DNA of 55,504 bases, from positions 1 to 55,504 of the forward strand of contig JANQJC010000031.1 of NCBI GenBank assembly GCA_028281825.1, given 5' to 3'. The DNA is from Flavobacteriales bacterium. GTDB taxonomy: Bacteria; Bacteroidota; Bacteroidia; JANQJC01. This document shows, one piece after another, positions 36,621 to 44,738 of this stretch. Under the pieces are notes generated by a model. The model saw only the letters and a list, made by a program, of their open reading frames with translations, was not told where the DNA came from and made no database searches. How positions within the stretch are numbered: the first letter of the stretch is position 1; each line of letters starts with the position of its first letter. The position numbers and the translations under genes were made by a program.

Positions 36621-38033
36621 ATGAAACATCACAAAATTATCTCAATACTAATAGCTCTGGCTTTGATTACCGGTGCAGCTTCTTGTAAAAAAGACAAAGA
36701 GGTAGAAGGGTGCACCGACCAAAATGCCTTAAACTTTGACCCTAATGCGACGGTGGATAATGGTACCTGCGAATACGAAGAGCCAGGCCAACAAATAACA
36801 GTTGCTGGTGACATCACTGAAAGCCAAGATTGGGAAGCAAAAAATACTTACAAACTAAGTGGTTTTGTTTACATAAAAAGCGGTGTAACAGTAACCATTG
36901 AAGCCGGAACCGTGATTAAAGGTGAGAAATCAACTAAAGGGTCACTGATTGTAGAAAGAGGTGGAAAAATTGAGGCAGTGGGTACCGCATCACAGCCCAT
37001 TGTGTTTACTTCCGACCAACCTGCTGGCCAACGCGATTATGGCGATTGGGGTGGTATTATCATTTGCGGTAAAGCCCCTGTTAATTTGCCAGGTGGCGAA
37101 GGTGTAGTTGAAGGTGGCACCGGTGCTTACTTTGGCGGTACCAACCCAAATGACAACTCAGGTACGCTTCAATATGTAAGAATAGAGTATCCTGGTATTG
37201 CATTCCAGCCGAACCAAGAAATTAACGGTTTAACAATGGCAGCTTTAGGCAATCAAACAACAATTGACCATGTTCAGGTATCCTATTCGGGAGATGACTC
37301 ATTTGAGTGGTTTGGTGGTACTGTTAATTGTAGCCACCTAATCGCTTTTAGGGGTAAGGACGATGATTTTGATACCGACAATGGTTTTCAAGGTAAAGTT
37401 CAATTTGCTGTTGGTTTGAGAGATCCGAATGAAGCAGATGTATCAGGTTCTAATGGTTTTGAAAGTGACAACGATGCCGCCGGACAGGATATTCAACCAT
37501 ATACAAAGCCTGTTTTCTCTAACGTTAGCTTGTTTGGTCCATTGCCTACATTGCAATCTCAAGCTGACTTTCAATTTGAAAGTGGTTTACACCTGAGGAG
37601 CAATACCAGGATAAGAATATTCAACTCAATTATAGCCGGTTACCCTGAAGGTGTGTATGTGAAAGGTGTTTTTGCTCAAGACAATGCCACCAATGATGAA
37701 CTACAAGTAAGAAATAGCATTATTGCAGGTTGTCCAGACCCACTGGAAATTGACCTTTTCAGCACGTTTGATATTGATGCCTGGTGGAATGCTTCTGCTC
37801 ACTCCAATACCACCTTGACTGAAAATAGTGAGTTGATGTTAGGTGACCCCTTCAACTTGAGCAGCCCCAACTTTGTTCCAAACAGTGGTTCACCTGTATT
37901 AAATGGTGCCGATTTCTCCAATGCCAATCTCCAAAGTTCACACTTCCAATCAGTATCTTACAGAGGTGCATTTGGAACAACCGATTGGACAGACTCTTGG
38001 AGCAATTGGAACCCACAGAGTACAGAATATTAA
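36621..38033 (+). CDS. Beta-helix-like surface lipoprotein, partner of the TonB receptor
   Basis: The product has 470 residues with a lipobox (GAASC, Cys about residue 22). Residues 30-52 carry a C-T-D-x-N-A-x-N-F-D-P-N-A-T-V-D-N-G-T-C cassette of the kind common in Bacteroidota surface proteins. The rest is right-handed beta-helix-like (KLSGFVYIKSGVTVTIEAGTV, RGGKIEAVGT, DYGDWGGIIICGKAPVN), ending without a T9SS domain. It follows the TonB receptor by 2 nt. Receptor plus surface lipoprotein is the usual capture-and-import layout; this one is not SusD-like. Binding of a phosphorylated substrate is inference. Confidence 0.9.
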   Translation: MKHHKIISILIALALITGAASCKKDKEVEGCTDQNALNFDPNATVDNGTCEYEEPGQQITVAGDITESQDWEAKNTYKLSGFVYIKSGVTVTIEAGTVIKGEKSTKGSLIVERGGKIEAVGTASQPIVFTSDQPAGQRDYGDWGGIIICGKAPVNLPGGEGVVEGGTGAYFGGTNPNDNSGTLQYVRIEYPGIAFQPNQEINGLTMAALGNQTTIDHVQVSYSGDDSFEWFGGTVNCSHLIAFRGKDDDFDTDNGFQGKVQFAVGLRDPNEADVSGSNGFESDNDAAGQDIQPYTKPVFSNVSLFGPLPTLQSQADFQFESGLHLRSNTRIRIFNSIIAGYPEGVYVKGVFAQDNATNDELQVRNSIIAGCPDPLEIDLFSTFDIDAWWNASAHSNTTLTENSELMLGDPFNLSSPNFVPNSGSPVLNGADFSNANLQSSHFQSVSYRGAFGTTDWTDSWSNWNPQSTEY

Positions 38034-38060
38034 GAGTAACAAACAAAAGTCATTCTATAT

Positions 38061-38132
38061 ACTGACGTAAGTCAGTGCCATAAAAAGCCAATCCATTTAG
38101 CTTTGCTGAAAAGCAAAAATGGGTTGGTTTTT
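38061..38132 (+). terminator. Double hairpin; second one reaches into the next start codon
   Basis: A short hairpin (ACTGAC-GTAA-GTCAGT, 38061-38076) is followed by a long one (38082-38106 with 38113-38132, loop TGAAAA, one bulge and one G.U-like mismatch) that ends in a run of five T. It looks like the terminator of the receptor-lipoprotein operon. The ATG at 38119 used for the next gene lies inside its descending arm. Confidence 0.65.
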
Positions 38133-38661
38133 ACTTATATTCTTTTCCGTTCTGTCACTGATAATAATCGGGGTAATGTTCATCTCAATTATTATTCATA
38201 TTGAGACAGAAAAGGAACTATTCTTTATTGAAGCCAGCCCAATTGTTCGAGTTTCTTTTTTCCAGCCTGGCAAAGGTTTGGGGGTAACTATTAGAATAAT
38301 CCCTTTTAAAAAAGAATTTGTTGCCTCAGGTAGTCAAACAAAACCTAAAGTTGAAACTAAAAAGAAAAAGAAGAAACACTCAAAACCTAATTGGAGAAAA
38401 ATTAGGAATGCTGCGATTGTGAGTGGTAAGGAATTTCTCCAATCATTTAAAGTAGATGTATTTAGTTGGAGACTTGATACTGGTGATTATGTATTGAATG
38501 CTAAAATCATTCCAGTATTTGCTTTAGTTAATGCCAGTACGGGAGATAACCTACATTGGCAAGTTAATTTTCAAGATGAGAATACTTTGAAGTTGATTGT
38601 GCACAATCGTGTAGGTAGAATAGCATGGATTGCAATAAAAACTGCTTTTAGAATTTATTAA
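38119..38661 (+). CDS. DUF2953-like membrane-anchored protein
   Basis: The product has 180 residues. An N-terminal membrane segment (about 3-27) is followed by beta-rich sequence, a Lys-rich linker (about 75-93) and a C-terminal part with FKVDVFSWRLDTGDYVLNAKIIP and LKLIVHNRVGRIAWIAIKTAF. This pattern and the neighbouring YtfJ/GerW homologue match the DUF2953-ytfJ pairing of Bacillota. The start codon lies inside a terminator-like hairpin; the next ATG (38176) would cut away most of the membrane segment, so 38119 is preferred. The function is unknown; association with its partner at the membrane is inference. Confidence 0.78.
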   Translation: MGWFLLIFFSVLSLIIIGVMFISIIIHIETEKELFFIEASPIVRVSFFQPGKGLGVTIRIIPFKKEFVASGSQTKPKVETKKKKKKHSKPNWRKIRNAAIVSGKEFLQSFKVDVFSWRLDTGDYVLNAKIIPVFALVNASTGDNLHWQVNFQDENTLKLIVHNRVGRIAWIAIKTAFRIY

Positions 38662-38682
38662 CACTTTAAATAACTCAAAAAA

Positions 38683-39054
38683 ATGGAAACAAACTTTGAA
38701 AGTATGCTCGACAAGGTAATTGAAGAGCTTAAGACTGCAGCAAAAACTGAAACAGTAGTTGGTGAACCTATTAAGCTAGGAGAATTTACTTGCGTACCAG
38801 TAATAAGAATAGGCATGGGCTTTGGCGGCGGCGGTGGAACCGGTGAAGATTCAAAAGCTGGAAAAGGCACTGGGGGAGGAGCAGGCGCTGGTATTGGCAT
38901 TGAACCTATCGCCTTCCTTGTATCAAAGGGCGATGAAATTTCCATATTACCGGTAAGGAAATCAAGTGGTATACAAGCCGCTTTCGAAAAGGTACCAGAC
39001 CTACTTGAGAAATACATGGAAAAGAAGGAAAAAGAGGAAAAAGCAGAAGCCTAA
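38683..39054 (+). CDS. YtfJ/GerW-family protein
   Basis: The product has 123 residues, the normal size for the family. It begins with a short helix (ESMLDKVIEELKTAAKTETVVGEPI), then LGEFTCVPVIRIGMGFGGGGGTGE and a Gly-rich stretch (about 43-71), then IGIEPIAFLVSKGDEISILPV and a charged helical tail (KKEKEEKAEA). These are the hallmarks of the spore-germination-associated YtfJ/GerW family, whose homologues also occur in bacteria that do not sporulate. It lies 21 nt after the DUF2953-like gene, so both are in one operon. The protein is cytosolic with no signal peptide. Confidence 0.9.
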   Translation: METNFESMLDKVIEELKTAAKTETVVGEPIKLGEFTCVPVIRIGMGFGGGGGTGEDSKAGKGTGGGAGAGIGIEPIAFLVSKGDEISILPVRKSSGIQAAFEKVPDLLEKYMEKKEKEEKAEA

Positions 39055-39073
39055 TAAAACACAATTCTTTCTT

Positions 39074-39101
39074 AAAAAATGCCGGAATTCCGGCATTTTT
39101 T
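39074..39101. terminator. Bidirectional Rho-independent terminator
   Basis: A perfect 28-bp palindrome with A-run, ATGCCGGAATTCCGGCAT core and T-run. It lies between the YtfJ-like gene and the convergent phoD-type gene, whose stop codon begins at its edge. Confidence 0.88.
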
Positions 39102-40879
39102 TATTGTTTTATAAAAAGCCTGCTGATATTCAGGTCATCCGATTGAAGGATGAGCGCATAAGTACCCTTTGCTGCTTCTGGCAACTCAAATGGGAATTGC
39201 CTTTCTCCTGCATCTATATTCCAGTTAAACTCCCTGACTAATTGATAGCTTGGCAATTGTATAATTTGACCGTGCACTTTTCTTGCATCAGGAGATACCA
39301 ATCGGATGTTAAAAATCTCGTTACCGGGGTTTGGAAAAACTTGCGAGGCTTTGAAAGATATCGGCTTATGAAATACAAGGGAGTTAATAGTATCTGTATC
39401 GTCAGGCGGTGAAGTAAGAATTTCCCTTTGCCAATAATTGTCACCATCTTTAACAACCAAACCACCACCAAAGGTTTGAGTTGTTTCAATATCCAAAATT
39501 TCTGAGTACCAATACTCAGCTATTACACTATCCGGTTTTACATTCAAGATACCATAACCGTGCTGGGTCAAGTCTTCAAAAACGTGGTGAGGATTAACCT
39601 GCATACTTATCTGAACGACTGTTGGTATCAAGTTTGGGTCGACACCCATTTCATCTATATTACCTCTACTAATGCTTGTTGGCAACATCTCAACTGCTAT
39701 TGAGCCTTGACCAGTTTCACCGTCATAAGCACTATCAGGATTATAGGGCAAGTCGCACCCAATTGATACGTGTGAGTCTCCACTTACAAAAACGTTATTA
39801 TCGATATTATTCTGCTCTAAGAAGCTTAGCAGTCTTACTCTTGAACCTGGAAAGCCATCCCAACTATTTGCTGTGACAGGCCCTATGGGTAGTAATGGGA
39901 TTTCCCACTTTCCAGCCAGTTTTTGGGTGCCTAATATTCGCCATTTGGCCATAGAATTATCCAACTTACCCTCCAGCCATTCAAACTGCTCGTTATCCAT
40001 AATGGTGTTTTCTCCATTACTTAGTGTGTCAATATTCCTAAACAGGAGCACATCCATCATAATTACATCCACCAAGTCGCCGTAGTTGAGTGTTCTGTAT
40101 ATCCTGTCTGACCTTGAAATGTCGGGCACCCTAGTTGGAACATACTCTAAGAAAGCCTGAATAGCTTCCGGATTTCCACCGTTGCTTACATCATGATTAT
40201 CCCACATAACCGACCATGGGTGCATTTGACGTGCTGCTCTTAAATCAGGATCTAAGAGGTAATAGTAATGTCTATCTCTGTATTCTTCCAAATTGGATGG
40301 GTCAACAGGCCATGGGTCAGTTACCCTTACTTCTTCATCTGGGTCTACAAAATCATAGATATAATCCCCAACATGTATAATCAAGTCTAAATCATTACGC
40401 TCTGACATGCGAGCGTAGGCATTGAAATAACCCGAAAAAATACTGCTGCAACTTGCAATACCAAATTTCAGTCTATCAACGCTACCTGAAGGTGCTGTTT
40501 TAGTCCTACCAACCACAGAGTAGTTGTTGGAGTTATCAAAAAATCGGTAGTAATAGGTCATTCCTGCTTGTAGTCCCGTAACATCAATAGTAGCCGTCCA
40601 GTCCTTTGAACTATCTGTTGTGGCGCTGCCACTTTGTATAACTTGAGAAAAAAATTGGTCGGCAGATAACTCCCAATTTAAAGCAAGAGTATCGCTAGAT
40701 GTAGACGGTTCAATCCTGGTCCAAATAAGCACTCCCTCACTAGTAGGGTCTCCTGAGGCAACACCCACTGTAAAAGGCGCATGAGCCGTATCCGCAAATA
40801 TATTCGGAGGATAAACCACCTGCGCGTTAGTTAATTGAGATGCCAGTAGCAGAAAAAATGAAGCAATTATCTTTTTCAT
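39101..40879 (-). CDS. phoD: PhoD-type secreted alkaline phosphatase with T9SS domain
   Basis: The product has 592 residues from ATG 40879. The signal peptide (about 1-20, TNAQ) is followed by the PhoD N-terminal domain (about 30-130; FTVGVASGDPTSEGVLIWTR) and the metallophosphatase domain (about 135-480; FGIASCSS, DLIIHVGDYIYDF, WDNHDVSNGGN, FVSGDSHVS), with the metal-binding Asp, Asn and His residues in place. A T9SS type A domain (about 510-592, VFPNPGNEIFNIRLV) ends it. PhoD enzymes release phosphate from mono- and diesters. The gene lies downstream of phoX in the same direction but after a terminator, so it may have its own promoter. Confidence 0.93.
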   Translation of the reverse strand: MKKIIASFFLLLASQLTNAQVVYPPNIFADTAHAPFTVGVASGDPTSEGVLIWTRIEPSTSSDTLALNWELSADQFFSQVIQSGSATTDSSKDWTATIDVTGLQAGMTYYYRFFDNSNNYSVVGRTKTAPSGSVDRLKFGIASCSSIFSGYFNAYARMSERNDLDLIIHVGDYIYDFVDPDEEVRVTDPWPVDPSNLEEYRDRHYYYLLDPDLRAARQMHPWSVMWDNHDVSNGGNPEAIQAFLEYVPTRVPDISRSDRIYRTLNYGDLVDVIMMDVLLFRNIDTLSNGENTIMDNEQFEWLEGKLDNSMAKWRILGTQKLAGKWEIPLLPIGPVTANSWDGFPGSRVRLLSFLEQNNIDNNVFVSGDSHVSIGCDLPYNPDSAYDGETGQGSIAVEMLPTSISRGNIDEMGVDPNLIPTVVQISMQVNPHHVFEDLTQHGYGILNVKPDSVIAEYWYSEILDIETTQTFGGGLVVKDGDNYWQREILTSPPDDTDTINSLVFHKPISFKASQVFPNPGNEIFNIRLVSPDARKVHGQIIQLPSYQLVREFNWNIDAGERQFPFELPEAAKGTYALILQSDDLNISRLFIKQ

Positions 40880-40933
40880 CAAAAATTATTATACCCTTAA
40901 TATAGCTCAAATTATTTAACCCCTTTAATCACA

Positions 40934-40960
40934 AAAAGGCCACCTAAGAGGTAGCCTTTT
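40934..40960 (-). terminator. Rho-independent terminator after the PhoX-type gene
   Basis: On the minus strand AAAAGGCTACCT pairs with AGGTGGCCTTTT around a 3-nt loop with one mismatch, followed by T-rich sequence. It lies 22 nt beyond the phoX-like stop. Confidence 0.78.
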
Positions 40961-40982
40961 CAATCACTCATATTGGGTAATA

Positions 40983-42620
40983 TTATTTCTTCTCAAACTT
41001 TGTAGTCATTTCACCTTTTTCATGAGTCAGTTTCAATAGGTATTGACCTGCCGCTATAGTTGCAGTGTTCATCTGTAGTTCGTTGAAACCATAGTGCAAA
41101 TTGTATTGTGCGCTCTTAACCAATTTGCCTGCAGCATCATAAACTTCCATTATGGCGCTTCCAAAGATGTTTGATTTTACCCGCAGCACAAAAGAAGTTT
41201 CAACGGGATTTGGGAAAAGGCGATCAAAAGTAAATGCGTTAAATCCATCGGTTTCATCCACACCAACTATTCCCAAGTTCTCATTACGCGCAATAATTAC
41301 AGTAGCATCTCTATTGAATAATACATTTTTATCCGCGGCATCGGCTTGAGAGTTGCTGTTTGAATTATCAGGATGCTGGAATGAAACAAACATAAATTTA
41401 TAATCAGGAGTAAAAGTCATACCTGTTGATTCACAACCTTTAGGTGTGTTGGCAAATACTCCCAATTTAGGGTTTGTGGGAGAGTGGTCAGGTCTGATTA
41501 CCCACAGGTAACCATTACCACCATCTTGCATGCAAAATAAATTACCATCACCATCAAAGCACAGGTTGTCAGGTGAGTCGAACACCATTGAAGTATCAGT
41601 ATCTAAGATTGGGTAAATGGTATTGTCCACATAAATTTCAAAATCAGTTCCATCCTGATTAACGCGATAAATCCTATCTGCGCCCGTAGCTGCAAAGTAT
41701 ACTTTATCATCTGGGCCAATCTCTACATCTTCCACCCTATCAAATACAGTTGCATCAACGTTGGTCGCCTGGTCAACAGTGCTGTTTCTTTCAGCAACCG
41801 TTGTATTGCCAAGTTGTATCCAGTCACCGCCATCTAGTGTTTGATTTAGTTTATAAACGTATAAATCTCCACTAGATAAGTCAGCCTTTTGGTCCATTAC
41901 AAATTTGAAAAGGAAGCCTGTGGAAGAGTTATCATCACCGTAGTAAGATATAGCGCTATCAGAAGTAAAGCAGACATTTTCATGCTTCATACGACCCATT
42001 GCCCAAGCTTTGTCCTTATTACCATCATTTCCATAGTCAACTACTGACTTAGTAACCGGGTCAATTTCAATATTCCAACCTAGAGGCTGATATCCATATA
42101 TATCTGCACCAAAAACATCAGGTATCTCTTGGTCATTTTCTTCGCAAGTAACTACTGTTCCCCATGGCGTGATGCCGCCTGAACAATTGATTAATGTTCC
42201 GGGAGTCTTATTACCTACGTTTGGAAGAGGGAAAGGCAAGCTACTCTCAAACATTGAAAAATCAACATTGCCAGAAGACAAAATATCCCAAAGTTTAGTG
42301 TTGGCGTTATATTCCATATGAAAAATGGAAACACCACCTGGCAACCATTCAGAGTTGACACAAAGGTGTCCCTCAGTGCTACTTCCAGTGCTTCCGCCTC
42401 CTAATGGCACAAATCCTGTAAAGTCGTTTCCTGGCCCCATTTCACTGCCGTCCATCAATTGGTCGCCAGATTGACTCACTAACTGGAAAGAGTGAGTAGA
42501 AGGAATGTGTAAATTATCATCTTGATTGCTAGGGTCAACACAAGTAAAATCCCCTATAGTCTGCGCTCCTGCAAGTGAAGCTGAAATTGCTAAAATAGTA
42601 ACTAGTACAGTTCTTTTCAT
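40983..42620 (-). CDS. phoX: PhoX-family (DUF839) secreted phosphatase with T9SS domain
   Basis: The product has 545 residues with a signal peptide (1-19, LAGAQ). PhoX signature segments are visible: a VNSEW motif near residue 88-92, GGITPWGTVVTCEE (148-161), GRMKHENVCF (209-218) and beta-propeller-like strands (DVEIGPDDKVYFAATGADRIYRV, LCFDGDGNLFCMQDGGNG). These carry the acidic metal ligands expected for the calcium/iron enzyme. A T9SS type A domain (about 465-545, LFPNPVETSFVLRV) follows, replacing the Tat route used by many PhoX proteins. It hydrolyses phosphate monoesters. A small GCCG/CGGC hairpin lies in the leader at 42647-42658. Confidence 0.9.
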   Translation of the reverse strand: MKRTVLVTILAISASLAGAQTIGDFTCVDPSNQDDNLHIPSTHSFQLVSQSGDQLMDGSEMGPGNDFTGFVPLGGGSTGSSTEGHLCVNSEWLPGGVSIFHMEYNANTKLWDILSSGNVDFSMFESSLPFPLPNVGNKTPGTLINCSGGITPWGTVVTCEENDQEIPDVFGADIYGYQPLGWNIEIDPVTKSVVDYGNDGNKDKAWAMGRMKHENVCFTSDSAISYYGDDNSSTGFLFKFVMDQKADLSSGDLYVYKLNQTLDGGDWIQLGNTTVAERNSTVDQATNVDATVFDRVEDVEIGPDDKVYFAATGADRIYRVNQDGTDFEIYVDNTIYPILDTDTSMVFDSPDNLCFDGDGNLFCMQDGGNGYLWVIRPDHSPTNPKLGVFANTPKGCESTGMTFTPDYKFMFVSFQHPDNSNSNSQADAADKNVLFNRDATVIIARNENLGIVGVDETDGFNAFTFDRLFPNPVETSFVLRVKSNIFGSAIMEVYDAAGKLVKSAQYNLHYGFNELQMNTATIAAGQYLLKLTHEKGEMTTKFEKK

Positions 42621-42754
42621 TTTCCTAATATTTTGTGCAAATTTCCGCCGAATACGGCTTTAATGAGGGATTTTATAGTTTAAATTATTATTATCAAATC
42701 ACTAAGTAAACTTTATTTGAATAGTAATGAAGTTGGCCTTCTCATTATTTCTTA

Positions 42755-43110
42755 CTAAAAAACTAGTTCAATAAAAGGCAAAACCTTTTGGAAGGTTTTC
42801 TTTGATGGTGTCCTTCTCTCATGCTCAAACTCTAATATAGTAGTTGCATCAACCTTAATTTCTTTTGCCAACTGCCTTTGGGTTCAATATGCCATGATTA
42901 TATCTCCATCATTGCTGATAACGACAGCTTAACAACAAAGTAATTCAAAAAATCTACAGGGGTTAACTTATATCTGGCATAGAGTATCAGGTAATGTATT
43001 AACCATTCCAGTACTTCGACATCATTATCCGTAGCGTCTTCTTCGTCAATCTATGTGTATTTCAGAAAATCCTTTAAAGATTTATGGCTTCTAATTCTTC
43101 TTACTAATAA
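42755..43110 (-). pseudogene. Decayed fragments including a helix-turn-helix domain
   Basis: The minus strand from 43110 gives VRRIRSHKSLKDFLKYT, a stop, then EVLEWLIHYLILYARYKLTP to a stop near 42905. After a frame change, TQRQLAKEIKVDATTILEFE and ERRTPSKKTFQKVLPFIELVF end at TAG 42755; this last part is a recognisable Xre/Cro-type helix-turn-helix fragment. No single open frame joins the pieces. The rest of the 42621-43344 gap shows nothing else I can support. Confidence 0.5.
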
Positions 43111-43344
43111 TTAAGGCATCCCAAAAGCAGGAGGGGCATTAGCACCACGCAATCTCGCGAAGTAGTCACATTGATTTTACCATCATCATGGTAGTGATAC
43201 GCCACTATAATGGTAGAGGTAGTAATTCTATTGTGGTTTGCAACCTATGTATTGTTAATATCTTAAATAATGTCAAAAGCTAGTGTGGAGAGAAATTACT
43301 AAATTTATAAATGTTAACATTGCTTGTATCGACAACAAAGTATC

Positions 43345-43974
43345 ATGAAAGATTTAAAGACTATTGGTATTACACTTTCTGTGTTTTTTGCATTTTTCTT
43401 AGGTAATAATTCAGGCCTTTTAGCTCAAGAGAAGGACTATCATGCTATTAGCGAAACCAGAATGCTAGGCATAGGACTTAATTATTTGCCTGCTCATTTT
43501 AGGTTTAATACCGCTGATTTACGAGAGAGTTTTGAAATCCCTTGGGCATATTCAATAGCGTACAAACATGGGCTAAAAAAGAGCTTTTTAAGAGCTTCCC
43601 TTAATGGGAATTATATTGTCAGAAGTCCTCGTTCTAAAGACTCAGAAATGCTTGTTGCAATAGGAATGGAATGGCCAGTAATCAGGAAAAGGCTCAACTT
43701 TAATATCGGAGCCGACCTTATTAACTACTATTCAAGTCAATCAGGACTTGAATGGAACTCCAAAATCTATGGTATTGGCGTAGGGCCTGCATTCAGTCTT
43801 GGTTATGATATAAATAATAAGTTATCCCTTGGTACTGAACTTAGCCTGTTTTATGGTACCAGAAAGTTCAAGACCACGGTTGATAATGACCCCAGTATTA
43901 AAGAAAGACGAGAAATGTTCTGGGGCACACATAGGTTCTTTAGCTTACACCTTTATTATAAATTTGGCAATTAG
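43345..43974 (+). CDS. Small outer-membrane beta-barrel-like protein
   Basis: The product has 209 residues from ATG 43345; an upstream TTG at 43324 is unlikely. The signal peptide (about 1-28, GLLAQ) is followed by alternating strands typical of an 8-strand porin-like barrel (RMLGIGLNYLPAHFRFN, FLRASLNGNYIVRSP, LNFNIGADLINYYSSQ, IYGIGVGPAFSLGYDI, LSLGTELSLFYGTRKF), ending HRFFSLHLYYKFGN with an aromatic pair near the C-terminus. It stands alone, convergent to the signalling operon. No family was assigned. Confidence 0.82.
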   Translation: MKDLKTIGITLSVFFAFFLGNNSGLLAQEKDYHAISETRMLGIGLNYLPAHFRFNTADLRESFEIPWAYSIAYKHGLKKSFLRASLNGNYIVRSPRSKDSEMLVAIGMEWPVIRKRLNFNIGADLINYYSSQSGLEWNSKIYGIGVGPAFSLGYDINNKLSLGTELSLFYGTRKFKTTVDNDPSIKERREMFWGTHRFFSLHLYYKFGN

Positions 43975-43977
43975 CAA

Positions 43978-44268
43978 CTACTCAAGTTGAATAAATCTCA
44001 CTTTTACCGCATATAACACCAAGCCAGAAGTTGATTTGGCATTCAGCCTTTCAGTCAACTTCATAATCGTCCTAACATCTTCAAATGAAAAACCCTCTAA
44101 CGTGTTGTAATCTATTAAGATTGCTTATGGCTTTATTTCACACATAATATCAAATGCATCTTCGCGGTTTTCAGATTGATAAGTATCATAACCAGTAGCC
44201 AGTATTTACGCAAGACCCATGAGGGTGATGTGTTGTGCATCAACAATTAAAATAGAGCGCTTGTTCAC
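43978..44268 (-). pseudogene. Decayed response-regulator receiver domain
   Basis: From GTG 44268 the minus strand reads KRSILIVDAQHITLMGLA, then a stop, then ILATGYDTYQSENREDAFDIM, then CEIKP, a second stop, and AILIDYNTLEGFSFEDVRTI continuing to TAG 43978. This is a receiver-domain pattern (ILIVDxx near the start, then the phosphoacceptor strand ILIDYN) with two in-frame nonsense codons and no frameshift. It lies downstream of the Hpt gene and looks like a recently lost member of the signalling cluster. Confidence 0.65.
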
Positions 44269-44399
44269 CAAGTCGCTCAATATTATTCTAACTAATTCTA
44301 AGTAAGTAGGCAAGAATGCTTAAACCACAATGGGCAAGTAATACTTTTATGGAGCATTTTGAATAGTAGCACATACCTACTTTAGGGTATTTGGATGAA

Positions 44400-44738
44400 T
44401 TAATTGGTCTTTCGCAAATTGCGCATATCATTTTCAACTTCCTTATACAGGTTTACTAACTTGGCTACTTGTTTGGGCACTTGCTCCACTTCACCATTTT
44501 CGCAATTAACTTCAATCTCTTTGGATAGCATAATAATATCGGTAAGGAAAAATATCCTTGCCGAAGAAAGCATGGAGTGGGCCTTGCCTTTCACAGCTGG
44601 CCAATTCTTGTCCTCGGTTTCTTGTTGTAATTCCTCAATATCCTGATCCAGGTGCCCAAGAAATTTATCAAAGAGCATATAAGTGAAGCTGTCATCAGCT
44701 CCGGTATACTCCTTTATTTTATTTAGGTCTATGTTCAT
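44400..44738 (-). CDS. Hpt histidine phosphotransfer protein
   Basis: The product has 112 residues, a stand-alone four-helix Hpt domain. The segment KGKAHSMLSSARIF holds the predicted phosphorylated His54. It passes phosphate between a hybrid kinase and a response regulator. Its start overlaps the stop of the hybrid kinase as ATGA, so the two are translationally coupled and almost certainly work together. Its target regulator is not obvious: REC proteins in the same operon and the divergent REC-AAA regulator are candidates. Confidence 0.9.
   Translation of the reverse strand: MNIDLNKIKEYTGADDSFTYMLFDKFLGHLDQDIEELQQETEDKNWPAVKGKAHSMLSSARIFFLTDIIMLSKEIEVNCENGEVEQVPKQVAKLVNLYKEVENDMRNLRKTN

Noticed and set aside
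40900-40930. TTAAA repeats before phoD as a Pho box
   Set aside because: The two copies are 9 bp apart, not 11, and the surrounding sequence is simply AT-rich.
43345-43974. PorX/PorV-like T9SS component
   Set aside because: It is a small barrel with no similarity that I could recognise to PorV, PorP or other T9SS barrels beyond general strand pattern.
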